From Candidatus Zixiibacteriota bacterium (GTDB lineage: Bacteria > Zixibacteria > MSB-5A5 > GN15 > JACZUZ01): a DNA stretch of 64,000 nucleotides. Positions 51,892 through 62,489 of this stretch are shown here, piece after piece (the stretch's first letter is position 1; every line of letters begins with the position of its first letter). The stretch spans positions 227,363 to 291,362 of the forward strand of contig JAJRPM010000012.1 in the NCBI GenBank assembly GCA_024280775.1, given 5' to 3'. The notes below the pieces were generated by a model. It saw only the letters and a list, made by a program, of their open reading frames with translations. It was not told where the DNA came from and did no database searches. The position numbers were made by a program, and so were the translations under genes.

Positions 51892-53118
51892 ATGATAACG
51901 ATGAGACGAATGAATCACTCGCTTCCCGCACGGTTTTGCGCTTTTGTTGCCGCTTTGGGATTGGCAAGTACGCTTACAATAATCTTAGGCGCCGGCCAAG
52001 CCAGCGCTCAGCCGGCTTTGGTGGTGGATGTGATAGATACAGTCGCTCTGCCGAACACCCAAAATACAGTTATTTCGATCTTTGTCGACAATTTCTCCGA
52101 TACCGTGGCCGGTGTCGAGCTGTGGATTCAGCTTGACAGACCCGATGCGGTAGTTTTCCAAACGAATGTTGACACTATTCCCGACACCTCTCTTTGGCGG
52201 TGTTTGACTGGAACTTTCCCGAATTGCACCGATTCAGTGCAAGTATTCGACACGATAAGGTTTTGGTCTTGTCAGAATCCACCTGGAGCTGTTCCGCCGA
52301 ATTGTCTGGATTCTATTGAGGTCGCAGACACCCTATTGGGATATGACTGGTTCACAACTATTCCATATGATTTTTCCCATATCGTCGATAAGGAAATTAT
52401 TTTAGGTAATTTTGACACTACGGGTACTCTTATGTCTGGTTGGGAATTCGTTGATGCCAGATCGCTTGGCGGGCAGGGTTTCGACATAAAGATTTCAGCC
52501 TTGGCAAATCAGGCGGCGTTGCCGGTCACTTCCGGGTTCGGTCCACAAAATGGCGGGCTGTTGATTAAGTTGCTCGCTGATGTGATTTTGGATGACACCG
52601 CGACGGATCGCACAGTCAACATGCGCATTGTTTCATCAACTTTGAATAACTTCTCTTTCTCCGATGAGCTGGGAAACTCAATTGGGATTGTTACAGATTC
52701 CGTTGAAGACACAGCGTTTTGGTTTTGTGAGCAATGGGATATTTTTGATACTTCGCTTTGTCTGAGTTATATTCGTGTTCCTACTCCCCCATTTGATTCA
52801 CTTTCCACTGCCATAGTATTAGTTGGCCGACTAGACACTACAAAAGTGTTTCTCTCCGACGGTTCACTGACAATTTTAGTGCCACCTGCATGTGTTTGTG
52901 GTGATGTGAATGATGACACAAAGAAGAACATAGCGGATATTACCTATATGATAGCTCGAATCTTTTCGGGTGGGCCGTCACCGATGTGTGGAGGATCTCC
53001 TAGTAACCTTCCTGCAGATGCGGATGGTAATTGTAAATTCAACATAGCGGACATTACGTATATGATCGCTTGGATATTCTCAGGAGGTCCCGGACCCGAT
53101 GGCTGTTGTATTCAATAA
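51892..53118 (+). CDS. secreted protein with C-terminal dockerin repeats
   Basis: A 408-residue protein, start ATG 51892 with AAGGAG upstream. Signal peptide (ARFCAFVAALGLASTLTIILGAGQASAQ). About 40-330 is a cohesin/beta-sandwich-like region (DVIDTVALPNTQNTVISIFVDNF). The C-terminus holds two dockerin-type I repeats: CGDVNDDTKKNIADITYMIARIFSGG and DADGNCKFNIADITYMIAWIFSGG (each with a calcium loop DxNxDG-type and IADITYMI). No sorting tail. Dockerins bind cohesins on partner surface proteins, some encoded nearby. First gene of the rightward surface-protein island. Confidence 0.82.
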   Translation: MITMRRMNHSLPARFCAFVAALGLASTLTIILGAGQASAQPALVVDVIDTVALPNTQNTVISIFVDNFSDTVAGVELWIQLDRPDAVVFQTNVDTIPDTSLWRCLTGTFPNCTDSVQVFDTIRFWSCQNPPGAVPPNCLDSIEVADTLLGYDWFTTIPYDFSHIVDKEIILGNFDTTGTLMSGWEFVDARSLGGQGFDIKISALANQAALPVTSGFGPQNGGLLIKLLADVILDDTATDRTVNMRIVSSTLNNFSFSDELGNSIGIVTDSVEDTAFWFCEQWDIFDTSLCLSYIRVPTPPFDSLSTAIVLVGRLDTTKVFLSDGSLTILVPPACVCGDVNDDTKKNIADITYMIARIFSGGPSPMCGGSPSNLPADADGNCKFNIADITYMIAWIFSGGPGPDGCCIQ

Positions 53119-53806
53119 GAAGGCGTTAGTGTGATGCACAGATTCAATGCTTTAATTAAATAACAACTGAACAAAAAAGTAGCGGAACTTGAATCACTTT
53201 AAGGCATAGATTCCGCAATGCGAATATTGCAGCATAGACAATATAGAAATGTGAAGTTCGGTGAAGAGCCGAACAAAGAAAAATGAAAAGGAAAAGTCGG
53301 GGTGTACGTCAGCGGAAGAGCGCAATCGTTTTCTTCAGAGTATTTTCTTCGGAAAGTGTTCTCGGGAAGTCGTGCTGTGTTCAACTGCAGGGAGTTTTCC
53401 TCCCGCTTCATTTCCGACATTCAATCGCTAATACGTTTGAAAAAAGAGGAGGAAACGCTTAAGAAGAGGTAGGTTTTATTTGCAGCTTGATTAAACTATG
53501 GCTCTTAGTTTTCAAGCGCGAGAATTACTTCTGAAGTGTTTTTTACAAACATTCGGAAACTAAACAAGCGCAAGCAATCAGAGAGATTCGTCACTTTAAT
53601 TGCTTGTTAGCTGTAACACACACTCAAGAGAAACATAGAACGATCATGGATCTATCTAACTGTCATATCCAGTCTCATATCAATCATCGATTTGTGGCTC
53701 TCATCGATGGATATGTTGCACAGATGATTACTTGTGGCAGTTTTCAGCCCCAGGTAAGACGCTTAGATTGTGACATGGTTTATACACTGAATAGTAGGAG
53801 TGCAAG
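53119..53806. other. gap between surface-protein genes, no feature seen
   Basis: A 688-base stretch with no credible ORF; the frame 53199-53420 on the minus strand is not protein-like. It should hold the promoter of the following gene; a perfect consensus was not recognised. Confidence 0.5.
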
Positions 53807-56476
53807 ATGAGTCGTAAATTACTTACTCTTGTGATGAGCTCGCTTTTAGTAGTTTCTTTTGGGCTCAATGCATCTGCGCAACCTTCGGACGTCAAAGTCG
53901 AATTGACTAGTGGCCCTCCGTTGTTCACAGATGACATCAATGGACTTGACGCCAAACTTGGTCTGAACCAGACCTATGGTTTCACAGTCCAAAGTAAAGT
54001 CAACTCCGGAGGCGGAGAAGACGGCGCTACAATCGGGTTTTCTGTTTACAGCCCGGATGGTTCAATTAGCAACCTAGGTGTTGTAAATGTCGCCATGTCA
54101 GCGGACTGGGCCTCGGCCACAGTTTACTGGACTCTTGGTGGCGGTTTGTTGTCACTCGATATCGATGGAACGCTTCCTGAAGGTATGCTTACCGGTGGAG
54201 CTAAGCTCTCCGGCGCTGGCTTCAATCCATCAACCTATGTTGATGTTATGTTCTTTGACATCGTAATCGGTTCAGACAGTGGTGTCTTCTGTATTGACTC
54301 CGCTTTCTTCCCGCCGAGTGGTGAGTGGCTGTATACCACAAACGGAGCTCCGAATCTTATCGCCGGTGGCGGTGATGGAGCTGTTGGTGGTTCAAGCCCG
54401 ACAGCGCTTTGCTACACCACATTCACAATTCCTGATCTTCCTCCGGTAGTTGATGCCTGCCCTGGCGCAGCTTCAACGAATCATTGTGATGCATATAGCA
54501 CAACTGTGACTATGCACGATCCGGATCCGGAAAACGATCCGATCACTTACACTGGTTCACACGACGGAACAGGAACATTGACAGTCGATCCGGCTTCTGG
54601 TGACGTACAGTATGTACCAGGCGCTGGTGAAGTTGGCACCGTTACTATTACAGTTAACGGCGCCGAGCAAGGCACAAGCCCTAGCTCCGACTGTGTTATC
54701 ACCCTTGACGTCCAAAACACCGCTCCGGCTCTCGTTTGCCCGCCGAACGTTGCGACTGCCAAAGGCAAGTCCAACACTTCACCGGCGGCCAACGGCTCCG
54801 ATGCGGATGTTTGTGACGCTTTAGTTTATTCACTAGTTTCAGTCGTGCCGGCTCCGGTCGGTACCGTGTCTGTTGATCCGTCAACGGGCGCTATCACCTT
54901 TGCTTCAGACGTAACTGATGCAGTTGGTGGCGTGGACACTCCGTATGATATTACCATCGAAGTTACTGATGGTAATGCCACAGCTCAGTGCACCATGGTC
55001 TTCACGGTATTGAACACCGAAGCGTTCTGCGTCAGCCTTGACCAGACCGACAAAACCGATCCTGCAGGTGGTTCACTTCAGGGCCATCAGGTTGAAGTTT
55101 GCATCAATTTCGATGCTGGCTCCAACGAAGTTGGCGGTTTTGACTTCTTGATTCAGTACGACAACAGCGCGCTTTCATTTGTTGGCGCGACTGAAGGTAA
55201 TATCTACGCGGATTACGAGTGGGAGTACTTCACTTACCGCTTTGGCCCGAATGGTAACTGCTCAGGTGGTTGTCCTTCAGGTATGCTCCGTGTTACCGGT
55301 ATTGCCGAGGCTAACGATGGCATGCACCACCCGACCAGCACCAAGTTGGTGCCGGGCGACCAGTTTGCTTGCTTGACCTTCCTCGTTTCTAATGATCGTA
55401 ACCTTGAATGTCAGTTTGTTCCGATTCGTTGGAGCTGGGTTGACTGCGGTGATAACTCACTGTCGTCCTCCGGTGGTGACACTCTTTACATCAGCCGTGA
55501 CGTGTTCGATTACATCGGCACCGATATGGGTAATGTTGTAAGTGGTTTCCGCGCTCAGATTACTGGCGCCGATCAGTCCTTCCCGACGTTGACAGGCGCA
55601 CCGGATGTGTGTGATGTCTTCACCGCTAAGGGCGCTCCGGAACGTTTTGTTGATTTCAAGAACGGTGGAATTAAAATCATCTGTGCCGATTCAATCGACG
55701 CACGTGGTGATATCAACCTTAACGGTCTCTCCAACGAGATCGCGGATGCTACCATGTTGACAAACTACTTTGTCTCTGGTTTGGCAGCTTTCGGCTCTCA
55801 CATCGAGGGTTCACTTGCCGCATCCGAAGTTAATGGTGATGGAATTCCGGCTACTGTCGCTGACTTGGTGTATTTGATCCGTGTCATCGTCGGTGATGCC
55901 TTGCCGTTACCGAAGCTCTCCCATAACGCTGAAGCGATCACAATCTCCGTTAATAACGGTGTGGTCTCCTCAAGCGCTGACATGGGCGCTGCTTTGTTCA
56001 CATTTGCTGGTAACGTTGATGTAACTCTTCTTGCCAACAACATGGAAATCAAGACCGGTCTTGGCGACGGTAACACACGCGTTTTGGTTTATAGCATGGA
56101 CAAAGAGTCCATTGCCGCCGGAAGTGTTCTTTCCGCCAATGGTACTTTGGTTTCTGTTGAAGCCGCAGACTACAACGGTGTCGCATTGTCACCGGGTCTC
56201 GACGTCAACAAGCCGACCAGCTTTGCTGTTCATCAGAACTATCCGAACCCGTTTAACCCGAACACCAAGATCTCCTTCGATCTGACAGACGCTTCTGAAT
56301 ACACAGTTCGTATTTACAACGTCGCTGGTCAGCTCGTCCGTGAAATCACTGGTGAGGGTCAAGTTGGTACGGTTGAGCTTGATGTTGACATGAATGGAAA
56401 TGCCTCAGGCGTTTACTTCTACAACGTTAAAGCTGGAGCCAAATCAGCAACCCTGAAGATGGTTCTTCTGAAGTAA
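53807..56476 (+). CDS. secreted cohesin/dockerin-like protein with T9SS type A sorting domain (probable major surface protein)
   Basis: An 889-residue protein; the intact paralogue of the broken 28028 gene (shared: LLTLVMSSLLVVSFGLNASA signal, FTDDINGLDAKLG, GGAKLSGAGFNPS, CIDSAFFPPSGEWLYT). Ig-like modules (VLDP/VSVDPSTGAITFASD), a cohesin-like domain with YADYEWEYFTYRFGPNGNCSGGCP, CGDNSLSSSGGDT, dockerin-like loops DINLNGLSNEIADATML and EVNGDGIPATVADLVYL, and the sorting tail YPNPFNPNTKISFDL ... ATLKMVLLK. It differs in codon style (many CCG, GTT, GGT) and is followed by a strong terminator, both suggesting high expression. Function unknown. Confidence 0.85.
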   Translation: MSRKLLTLVMSSLLVVSFGLNASAQPSDVKVELTSGPPLFTDDINGLDAKLGLNQTYGFTVQSKVNSGGGEDGATIGFSVYSPDGSISNLGVVNVAMSADWASATVYWTLGGGLLSLDIDGTLPEGMLTGGAKLSGAGFNPSTYVDVMFFDIVIGSDSGVFCIDSAFFPPSGEWLYTTNGAPNLIAGGGDGAVGGSSPTALCYTTFTIPDLPPVVDACPGAASTNHCDAYSTTVTMHDPDPENDPITYTGSHDGTGTLTVDPASGDVQYVPGAGEVGTVTITVNGAEQGTSPSSDCVITLDVQNTAPALVCPPNVATAKGKSNTSPAANGSDADVCDALVYSLVSVVPAPVGTVSVDPSTGAITFASDVTDAVGGVDTPYDITIEVTDGNATAQCTMVFTVLNTEAFCVSLDQTDKTDPAGGSLQGHQVEVCINFDAGSNEVGGFDFLIQYDNSALSFVGATEGNIYADYEWEYFTYRFGPNGNCSGGCPSGMLRVTGIAEANDGMHHPTSTKLVPGDQFACLTFLVSNDRNLECQFVPIRWSWVDCGDNSLSSSGGDTLYISRDVFDYIGTDMGNVVSGFRAQITGADQSFPTLTGAPDVCDVFTAKGAPERFVDFKNGGIKIICADSIDARGDINLNGLSNEIADATMLTNYFVSGLAAFGSHIEGSLAASEVNGDGIPATVADLVYLIRVIVGDALPLPKLSHNAEAITISVNNGVVSSSADMGAALFTFAGNVDVTLLANNMEIKTGLGDGNTRVLVYSMDKESIAAGSVLSANGTLVSVEAADYNGVALSPGLDVNKPTSFAVHQNYPNPFNPNTKISFDLTDASEYTVRIYNVAGQLVREITGEGQVGTVELDVDMNGNASGVYFYNVKAGAKSATLKMVLLK

Positions 56477-57614
56477 TTGTTTTTGTTATTTCCCATCCGG
56501 GAGAGGTTTTCCTCTCCCGGATTGGGATTTTTTTACTCACATTACCTTCCGTCATTTTCAACTTCCAATACCGTCTATTTTTGCCAATTTCACCCTCTTC
56601 AATTGTCTTGAAATGAGCATACTTTTGGTTGCTCAATGATGTCTGAGAGGCATTGAAGGTCAATGTGAGCGAAGTCGGACTAAGAGTGTCCCCCATAGGG
56701 AGATAATGGCGCAATTTAGTAGAGAAAGAGGAGCGAAAACCTTTGACGAAAATGTGGATAAGTAGTATATTCCTTTCAGGTCAGTTGGATACGATTCCCC
56801 CTCGCACATCCGTCAGCGAAATCTCGAAACTCTGTTGGGAATTGACCACACATGTTAGAGATATTGGTGTGCATCGTATTCCCGGCCGCAGGCAAGGGCG
56901 CGAAAGCGACATTCAGCTTTGCTCGCTTGGGAATAGTGAGTGGTTCAATAGGCGTTGCAAGTTGCTGAATATGCATTTTTTTGCGTGTCTTGCGTAGGAT
57001 AGTGTAGCAAGAAACATTACTTACGATTCATACCTTACCGCCCCAAGCATACCCGGCGTCGTCAGAAGGGCTTATCTAGCGAAAAGAACAACGTCTACTC
57101 GAGTAGGAAGCGCGTTTTTCTATCTGTAAGCGGTTAACGGACATAAACTTTCCGTAGATGATCGTGTTTCGGGTTTTGAACTCACCCATTATCCGAAATA
57201 GTTGTGCGACAAATGAACAGGATGACTTACACCTGGCAGTGTAGAGCTGATTTGGTCTGCTAATTGCTCATTCTGAAGCAGAGGACTAAGCTAAGGTGGC
57301 GTTGGAGTTACTTGCTCCAATACCAACTGTCTCAGAAACCTGTTTGTTGCAAAAGATAAGGCTAGAACAAAATGACCAAGAGTCCCTGAGACTAATAAAA
57401 TTAGCTCGGAGGACTCCTCCAGATAGAAATTGTAGATTACAAGCGATAGCCTCAAAAGACCCTACGAAGCTATAGCTCGATTTTGGTAACAACTGACCAT
57501 GAAATGCATGGTAGCGAAAGAAAGAAAAGAGCGTTTACCCTGACTTGTCGAATTGAACATCTCCTATTGAGTTTCTCGCGGAACACCGAGTCCAAGCAGT
57601 TCCGCTCGCTTGAG
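56477..57614. other. 1.1-kb gap upstream of the 57615 gene
   Basis: Apart from the terminator, no credible gene is visible; small frames (56743-56997, 56776-56976) look like chance. A single perfect DnaA-box sequence lies at 56753-56761. Genes on both sides read right. Confidence 0.45.
56491..56534 (+). terminator. strong rho-independent terminator
   Basis: ATCCGGGAGAGG pairs perfectly with CCTCTCCCGGAT around a TTTT loop, with further TCCC/GGGA pairing outside, then a run of seven T. It ends the 53807 transcript, 15 bases after the stop. Confidence 0.95.
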
Positions 57615-59672
57615 ATGCAATCGATAGCGACATCCTCATTTAAGGTGAGAGTGTGTGTTGTGACGGTGTTGTCAGTGGTTGCGATTCTTTTCACCGTCGG
57701 CTCGCAAAATGCGACCGCCGCCAGCGCCCCGGTCATGGAGCGACTGCAGGATGCATATTTGTCGGAGGGGCAGACATTTTCGACTACGGTGCGGGCCACC
57801 GATGCAGACGGTGATCCGATATCACTAATTGTTTCACAGCGTCCTTTTGGGTCGTCATTCACAGATCATGGAAATGGCACAGGGAGTTTTTCCTGGAAGT
57901 CAGAATATCTTGGCGCCCTATCCTCTACTAACTCCCCGTTCATAGTGACTTTCCTTGCATCCGACGGCGCTTCCCAGAGTTCTCAGTCGATTTTGATAAA
58001 CGTCCAGAACGTGAACCGCGCTCCAGTGGTTACGGTTCCCGATACAGTTTTTGTTGAAGTTGGTGACACAATGACAATTCAACCGAATGTTTTTGACCCG
58101 GATCAAGATCGTATTATCTGGTCTGCGCCTGGTAGCCCCGCAGGAGCTCTCTTGAGAGATTCTGGTGGAGCCGCCTCTGTCAAATTGGAATGGGCGCCGG
58201 CCAAAATAGACAGTGGCGCTCAGGTAATAACTTTGATGGCCACCGACGAATGGGGCTTATCAAGTAGCGCCAGTTCGGTGGTGATTGTTTCAGTAGGTCC
58301 GGATTACACGATTAGTATTGCAGTGGATACTGCATTCCCCGGTGAGATTGTGTCGATACCGGTATCCTTGAAGAATCGTGTTCCAATTATCGGGTTCGAG
58401 CTGGAGTTTGATTACGATCCAAGTGTAATGACCTTTATCTCCGTTCGCAATGACAGCGCTCGCACAGCTTCTTTCGAATCTTTCACTTTCTTGGTTGGTT
58501 CGCCCGCGCCAGGAAATATGAAAATCACTGCCCAAGCTGATATTCTTGATACGATATTAACTGGTCCGCTTGCTGTTGGTGATGGACCTTTGTTCTACGT
58601 GAACTTCTTCGTGTCCTCATTGAATAATCTGGCCGGATTATTCCTGCCGGTAAGATTTAATTTCTCCCCATTGGGTGGCTCCAGTTCCAACACGCTTTTT
58701 GACACTCTAGGTGGGGTTGTCGATTCTGACGCTATAACATTTGTTAATGGTGGTGTTAAAGTGGAGAATCAATCTGCGATTATGCGTGGTGATATAAATC
58801 TCAACGGAGTGCCATTCGAAGTTGCTGACGCCCTGCGATTCACAAATTATTTTATCGACCCGGCGACATTTGGTCTAAACGCCGAGCAGTTTGCAAATTC
58901 GGATATCAATTCAGATGGAATAGTGGCTTCGATAGCTGACTTAGTGACATTGCTAGCTATTGTTCTTGGAGATGGCCCCGCCACTCCAAAAGTAACACCA
59001 GGACAGAACTACACGGTGAGTGTAGCCCTTGAAACTAATCAAAATCAGATAGTAGCGCGCTTTGAGCCTTCGTATGAAAATGTAGCTATCGGAGCGGCTC
59101 TGTTGACCTTTGTCACGAAATCCGATAGTCGTGTGCAATCTTTAACGCTGAACGAAAGTCCACTTCCGGAGGGATTTGTCGTCAAGTCTCATCTTGGCAG
59201 TGACACGCTACGATTTATTGTCTATAGCAATTCACCTAATAGTAATCTTTCTGGGCTGGCCGAATTGCGTTTTGATAAACCAAGTTACTCAAAGGATAAC
59301 CAGTCGTTTGAGTTGGTGAGTGTCGAGTTGGCAAGTATTAACGGCGAGACGATTAGCGCTTCTCTAGCGAGAAGCGGCGCTAGTGTTCTTCCGCAAACTT
59401 TTAGCCTGTCTCAGAATTTCCCGAATCCGTTTAATCCGGAAACCAAAATAAAGTATTCACTGACGAGCAAGAGTTACATCAAGCTGGTCATTTATGACAT
59501 CCTGGGTCGAAGAGTCAAGACTCTGGCGCAGGGAACCGCTGAGGCTGGCGAATATACAGTTCGTTGGAACGGCGTAGATGAAAATGGCTCGTCAGTTGCA
59601 AGCGGAATGTATTTCTATCGCTTGCTGGCTAACGGGCAATCATTCGCAAGAAAGATGACACTACTTAAGTAA
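57615..59672 (+). CDS. secreted cadherin/cohesin/dockerin-like protein with T9SS type A sorting domain
   Basis: The ATG at 57615 gives a signal peptide (VRVCVVTVLSVVAILFTVGSQNATAASA); the upstream TTG start would put it in the middle. 685 residues: two putative-Ig/cadherin-like modules (ERLQDAYLSEGQTFSTTVRATDADGDPIS, RAPVVTVPDTVFVEVGDT), a cohesin-like domain (ISIAVDTAFPGEIVSIPVSL, LEFDYDPSVMTFISV), dockerin-like loops (DINLNGVPFEVADALRF, DINSDGIVASIADLVTL), a second beta domain, and the sorting tail FPNPFNPETKIKYSL ... ARKMTLLK. Role unknown. Followed 133 bases later by the next surface-protein gene. Confidence 0.83.
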   Translation: MQSIATSSFKVRVCVVTVLSVVAILFTVGSQNATAASAPVMERLQDAYLSEGQTFSTTVRATDADGDPISLIVSQRPFGSSFTDHGNGTGSFSWKSEYLGALSSTNSPFIVTFLASDGASQSSQSILINVQNVNRAPVVTVPDTVFVEVGDTMTIQPNVFDPDQDRIIWSAPGSPAGALLRDSGGAASVKLEWAPAKIDSGAQVITLMATDEWGLSSSASSVVIVSVGPDYTISIAVDTAFPGEIVSIPVSLKNRVPIIGFELEFDYDPSVMTFISVRNDSARTASFESFTFLVGSPAPGNMKITAQADILDTILTGPLAVGDGPLFYVNFFVSSLNNLAGLFLPVRFNFSPLGGSSSNTLFDTLGGVVDSDAITFVNGGVKVENQSAIMRGDINLNGVPFEVADALRFTNYFIDPATFGLNAEQFANSDINSDGIVASIADLVTLLAIVLGDGPATPKVTPGQNYTVSVALETNQNQIVARFEPSYENVAIGAALLTFVTKSDSRVQSLTLNESPLPEGFVVKSHLGSDTLRFIVYSNSPNSNLSGLAELRFDKPSYSKDNQSFELVSVELASINGETISASLARSGASVLPQTFSLSQNFPNPFNPETKIKYSLTSKSYIKLVIYDILGRRVKTLAQGTAEAGEYTVRWNGVDENGSSVASGMYFYRLLANGQSFARKMTLLK

Positions 59673-59805
59673 AGTAAGTTGCTTGAAGAGCAGATTGCTT
59701 GAAAAGAAAATAGAGACTTGATGATATACGCCGTTGAGTTGATGAGTATCACCGACGGAACTGATAAATACGGAAGACACAATGACTGATAGTTTGAGGT
59801 ATAAT

Positions 59806-62451
59806 ATGAAACTGCGACGAGCGCTGCTACCACTGTATATTTTCCTACTTGCCTTGCTGATGCCACGAATATCGAGCGCGCAATTTTCCTGTCAAGAAGG
59901 TGTGGACTACAATACTTTCGCATCGGATACGATGCGCGTTATCAGTTTCCAAGGGCTTCCCGGTGATACGATAGAAATGTCCGTGTTTCTAAAAGCTGAT
60001 TCAGTTACTTTGGCGCTGACAACCAATATACGCTACGACACTACATTGTTGACGCCAATAGTCTTTGCTGATACGGTTATTGATACAATTATCAATAATG
60101 GAGTAATACCTCCTGATACCACGATCGATACTCTGATTGTCGAGCGACTGGACATCCGCGAAGCCGGACGCGCTGTAAAGACTTTTACCCGATTTGTCAA
60201 TGGTTTCGAAGTTCTCGATACTATTGATCTGTTTAGAGCGAATTCAGTCAAAGTTAGAGACAGTAGTATCCTTAAAGTCCAGTGGCTGGCAAAAATTCCT
60301 GGCGTTGGGATTACTTTGGACTCTCTGCCCGGTGGCTCCGGCGAAATTGCTCGCGTAAAATTCATAGTTAAGCCAACCACAGCTCCCATAGGGACACTAA
60401 GTTCTGTGGAGTTGCAGCATTTACCTGTTTTGGATACCACAAACTTTCCACCGGTGCAAATTGCTTGCGCCCTCACAGCAACTGCTCAGAATTGGGTTGT
60501 GACATTTGACACCACCCAGCAGGTGTTGTCGCTCTTACAAGTGCCGACCTTGGCGAATGGATTCTTCAGGATTGATACATCGAAACCTCCAGTGGAGTGT
60601 ACTGGTTCGAGTGATTGCGCTCCACGAGCTGGATTCACCGTGGAATGCATCAATAACACGTGTGTCTATACGGCGATTCCTTCTTGTACCTCAGCGGCAC
60701 AATGCACCTCGCCGCCGGCCGGTTTCAAATTGCCTGCAATATGTAATAGTAGCGGTGTCTGCGTTTATACTGCGATTCCTCAGGGAACTCATTCTCCGGT
60801 AATTGCGCCAATCACTCCGAATGTGATTACAATTAAACAGGGAGAGCTAGTATCGTTTACCGTTTCGGCGACAGATGACACAGCCTCTCACGTGATAACT
60901 ATGACTGGCGCTAATCTGCCGGCTGGCGCTACCTTTACCTCAACACCAAGCGCCGCCGCCGCCACAGGTTCATTTGCCTGGACACCAACGCTCAGTCAAT
61001 CCGGATCGTTCGTTGTTTCTTTCAACGCAACTGACAATCCAGGCGGGAATGCGGCGACTACAGTTTCAGTAACAATTACAGTAGAAAAGCTGGAGTTCGA
61101 TCAGCTATTCACAACTTCGGTAAGAGAGATGTCACCGGTAGGTGGTATCCCTGGCTTCAATCCAGTCCTCTTCCCGATTGATTTGATTAGCCTGAAAGAC
61201 AGTGTATTTGGCGTACAGTTCGACTTGATGTATCCTTTCCGCCAAATTGAAATTGATTCAATCCTGACTACAGCCCGGACACCATCCTTTATCGTAGACT
61301 GGTTACCGCTCAATGACAGTTTGATACGTGTTGTAACTCTAGGCCTGAACAATGAAGCGCTTCTAGCGGATCAAAGCTCTGCAGTATTACAGATAGCCCT
61401 TCACATGGATTCAACAGCATTGCCTGGAGCCTATGATATGATTCTACTTAACGGGCGAGAGGCAATTGACCCGAATCCGGCTATTGGTTCGGTGCCGTTG
61501 TTAACATTGCCGGGAATAATCGATGTTGACCGTTTTGGTGATGTGAACCTTGATAAGCTTGTTGACGTTGCTGATTTGGTTAATGTAGTGGCGTATATCA
61601 TTGGTAATTTCGGTTTGCCTCTGCGTCAGTTTGCCACTGCCGATGTTTCACTCAATGACACTGTAGATGTAGTCGATCTCGTAGGTATCAACAATCTCAT
61701 CTTCGATTTGCCAATCACCCCGGGGCCTTCTCCGGTATCGGGTGGTCAACTGGCGAGTGTTGAGTTGGATCAAACTGATATAAACGCCGGTGAGTGGAGT
61801 AATGTTTCGATGTATGGAGATTTCCCGGAGGAAGTTGCCGGCCTTGAATTTCATATTGACTACAATCCGACAACTGTATCACTGTTGCCACCGGAGTTAA
61901 CTGATGTTTCGAAGCGCTACAGGTTACGCTACAACAATGATCGCGAAGGTGTGATGCGAGTCGTGGTTTACAATACGTCGCCATGGAACTCACAAACACT
62001 GATTCCTCAGGGATTGTCAGAAATTATGCGCATTCCCGCTTTGCTGGCCGTCGGAGCGGCTGACTCGGATATCAAACTTAGCAACGTAACACTTGCAAAT
62101 CCAAGCGCAGGAAAAATAGAAACAGAATTACCGCCGGAGCCAGTTTTGCCGGAGACTTTCAAGCTCGGACAAAACTATCCGAACCCATTCAATCCGACGA
62201 CAACAATAGCATATACAATTGGTGTCGATAGCGATGGAGCCAAAACACAGGATGTAACTTTGGATATTTTCAACATTCTTGGTCAAAAAGTAAAAACTTT
62301 GGTTGAGGGTCCTAAGGCTCCAGGAGAATACACTGTGGAATGGGACGGAAACAATTCTAACGGCGGTTCTGTAGCGACAGGAATTTATCTGTATCGCATG
62401 CAGGTTGGCGCAACGAAGCGTGACACAAAGAAAATGATTCTGCTGAAATAG
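59806..62451 (+). CDS. secreted protein with cohesin-like, Ig-like and dockerin modules and T9SS type A sorting domain
   Basis: ATG at 59806 preceded by TTGAGG gives a signal peptide (ALLPLYIFLLALLMPRISSA). 881 residues: N-terminal cohesin-like sandwich (VISFQGLPGDTIEMSVFLKADS), a cysteine-rich segment (CTGSSDCAPRAGFTVECINNTCVY, CTSAAQCTSPPAGFK ... CNSSGVCVYTAIP), a putative-Ig domain (SPVIAPITPNVITIKQGELVSFTVSATDD), a second cohesin-like domain, dockerin-like loops (DVNLDKLVDVADLVNVV, DVSLNDTVDVVDLVGI), a third and the sorting tail NYPNPFNPTTTIAYTI ... TKKMILLK. The cysteine pairs may make a disulfide-rich knot. Function unknown; surface. Confidence 0.83.
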   Translation: MKLRRALLPLYIFLLALLMPRISSAQFSCQEGVDYNTFASDTMRVISFQGLPGDTIEMSVFLKADSVTLALTTNIRYDTTLLTPIVFADTVIDTIINNGVIPPDTTIDTLIVERLDIREAGRAVKTFTRFVNGFEVLDTIDLFRANSVKVRDSSILKVQWLAKIPGVGITLDSLPGGSGEIARVKFIVKPTTAPIGTLSSVELQHLPVLDTTNFPPVQIACALTATAQNWVVTFDTTQQVLSLLQVPTLANGFFRIDTSKPPVECTGSSDCAPRAGFTVECINNTCVYTAIPSCTSAAQCTSPPAGFKLPAICNSSGVCVYTAIPQGTHSPVIAPITPNVITIKQGELVSFTVSATDDTASHVITMTGANLPAGATFTSTPSAAAATGSFAWTPTLSQSGSFVVSFNATDNPGGNAATTVSVTITVEKLEFDQLFTTSVREMSPVGGIPGFNPVLFPIDLISLKDSVFGVQFDLMYPFRQIEIDSILTTARTPSFIVDWLPLNDSLIRVVTLGLNNEALLADQSSAVLQIALHMDSTALPGAYDMILLNGREAIDPNPAIGSVPLLTLPGIIDVDRFGDVNLDKLVDVADLVNVVAYIIGNFGLPLRQFATADVSLNDTVDVVDLVGINNLIFDLPITPGPSPVSGGQLASVELDQTDINAGEWSNVSMYGDFPEEVAGLEFHIDYNPTTVSLLPPELTDVSKRYRLRYNNDREGVMRVVVYNTSPWNSQTLIPQGLSEIMRIPALLAVGAADSDIKLSNVTLANPSAGKIETELPPEPVLPETFKLGQNYPNPFNPTTTIAYTIGVDSDGAKTQDVTLDIFNILGQKVKTLVEGPKAPGEYTVEWDGNNSNGGSVATGIYLYRMQVGATKRDTKKMILLK

Positions 62452-62489
62452 CTTTATCAGTTGAGAGACGACAGGGAGTTTATCGAGAA

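Noticed and set aside
56753..56761. Single DnaA box TGTGGATAA in a 1.1-kb gap
   Set aside because: Isolated box; chance occurrence is likely. Not used as evidence for an origin.
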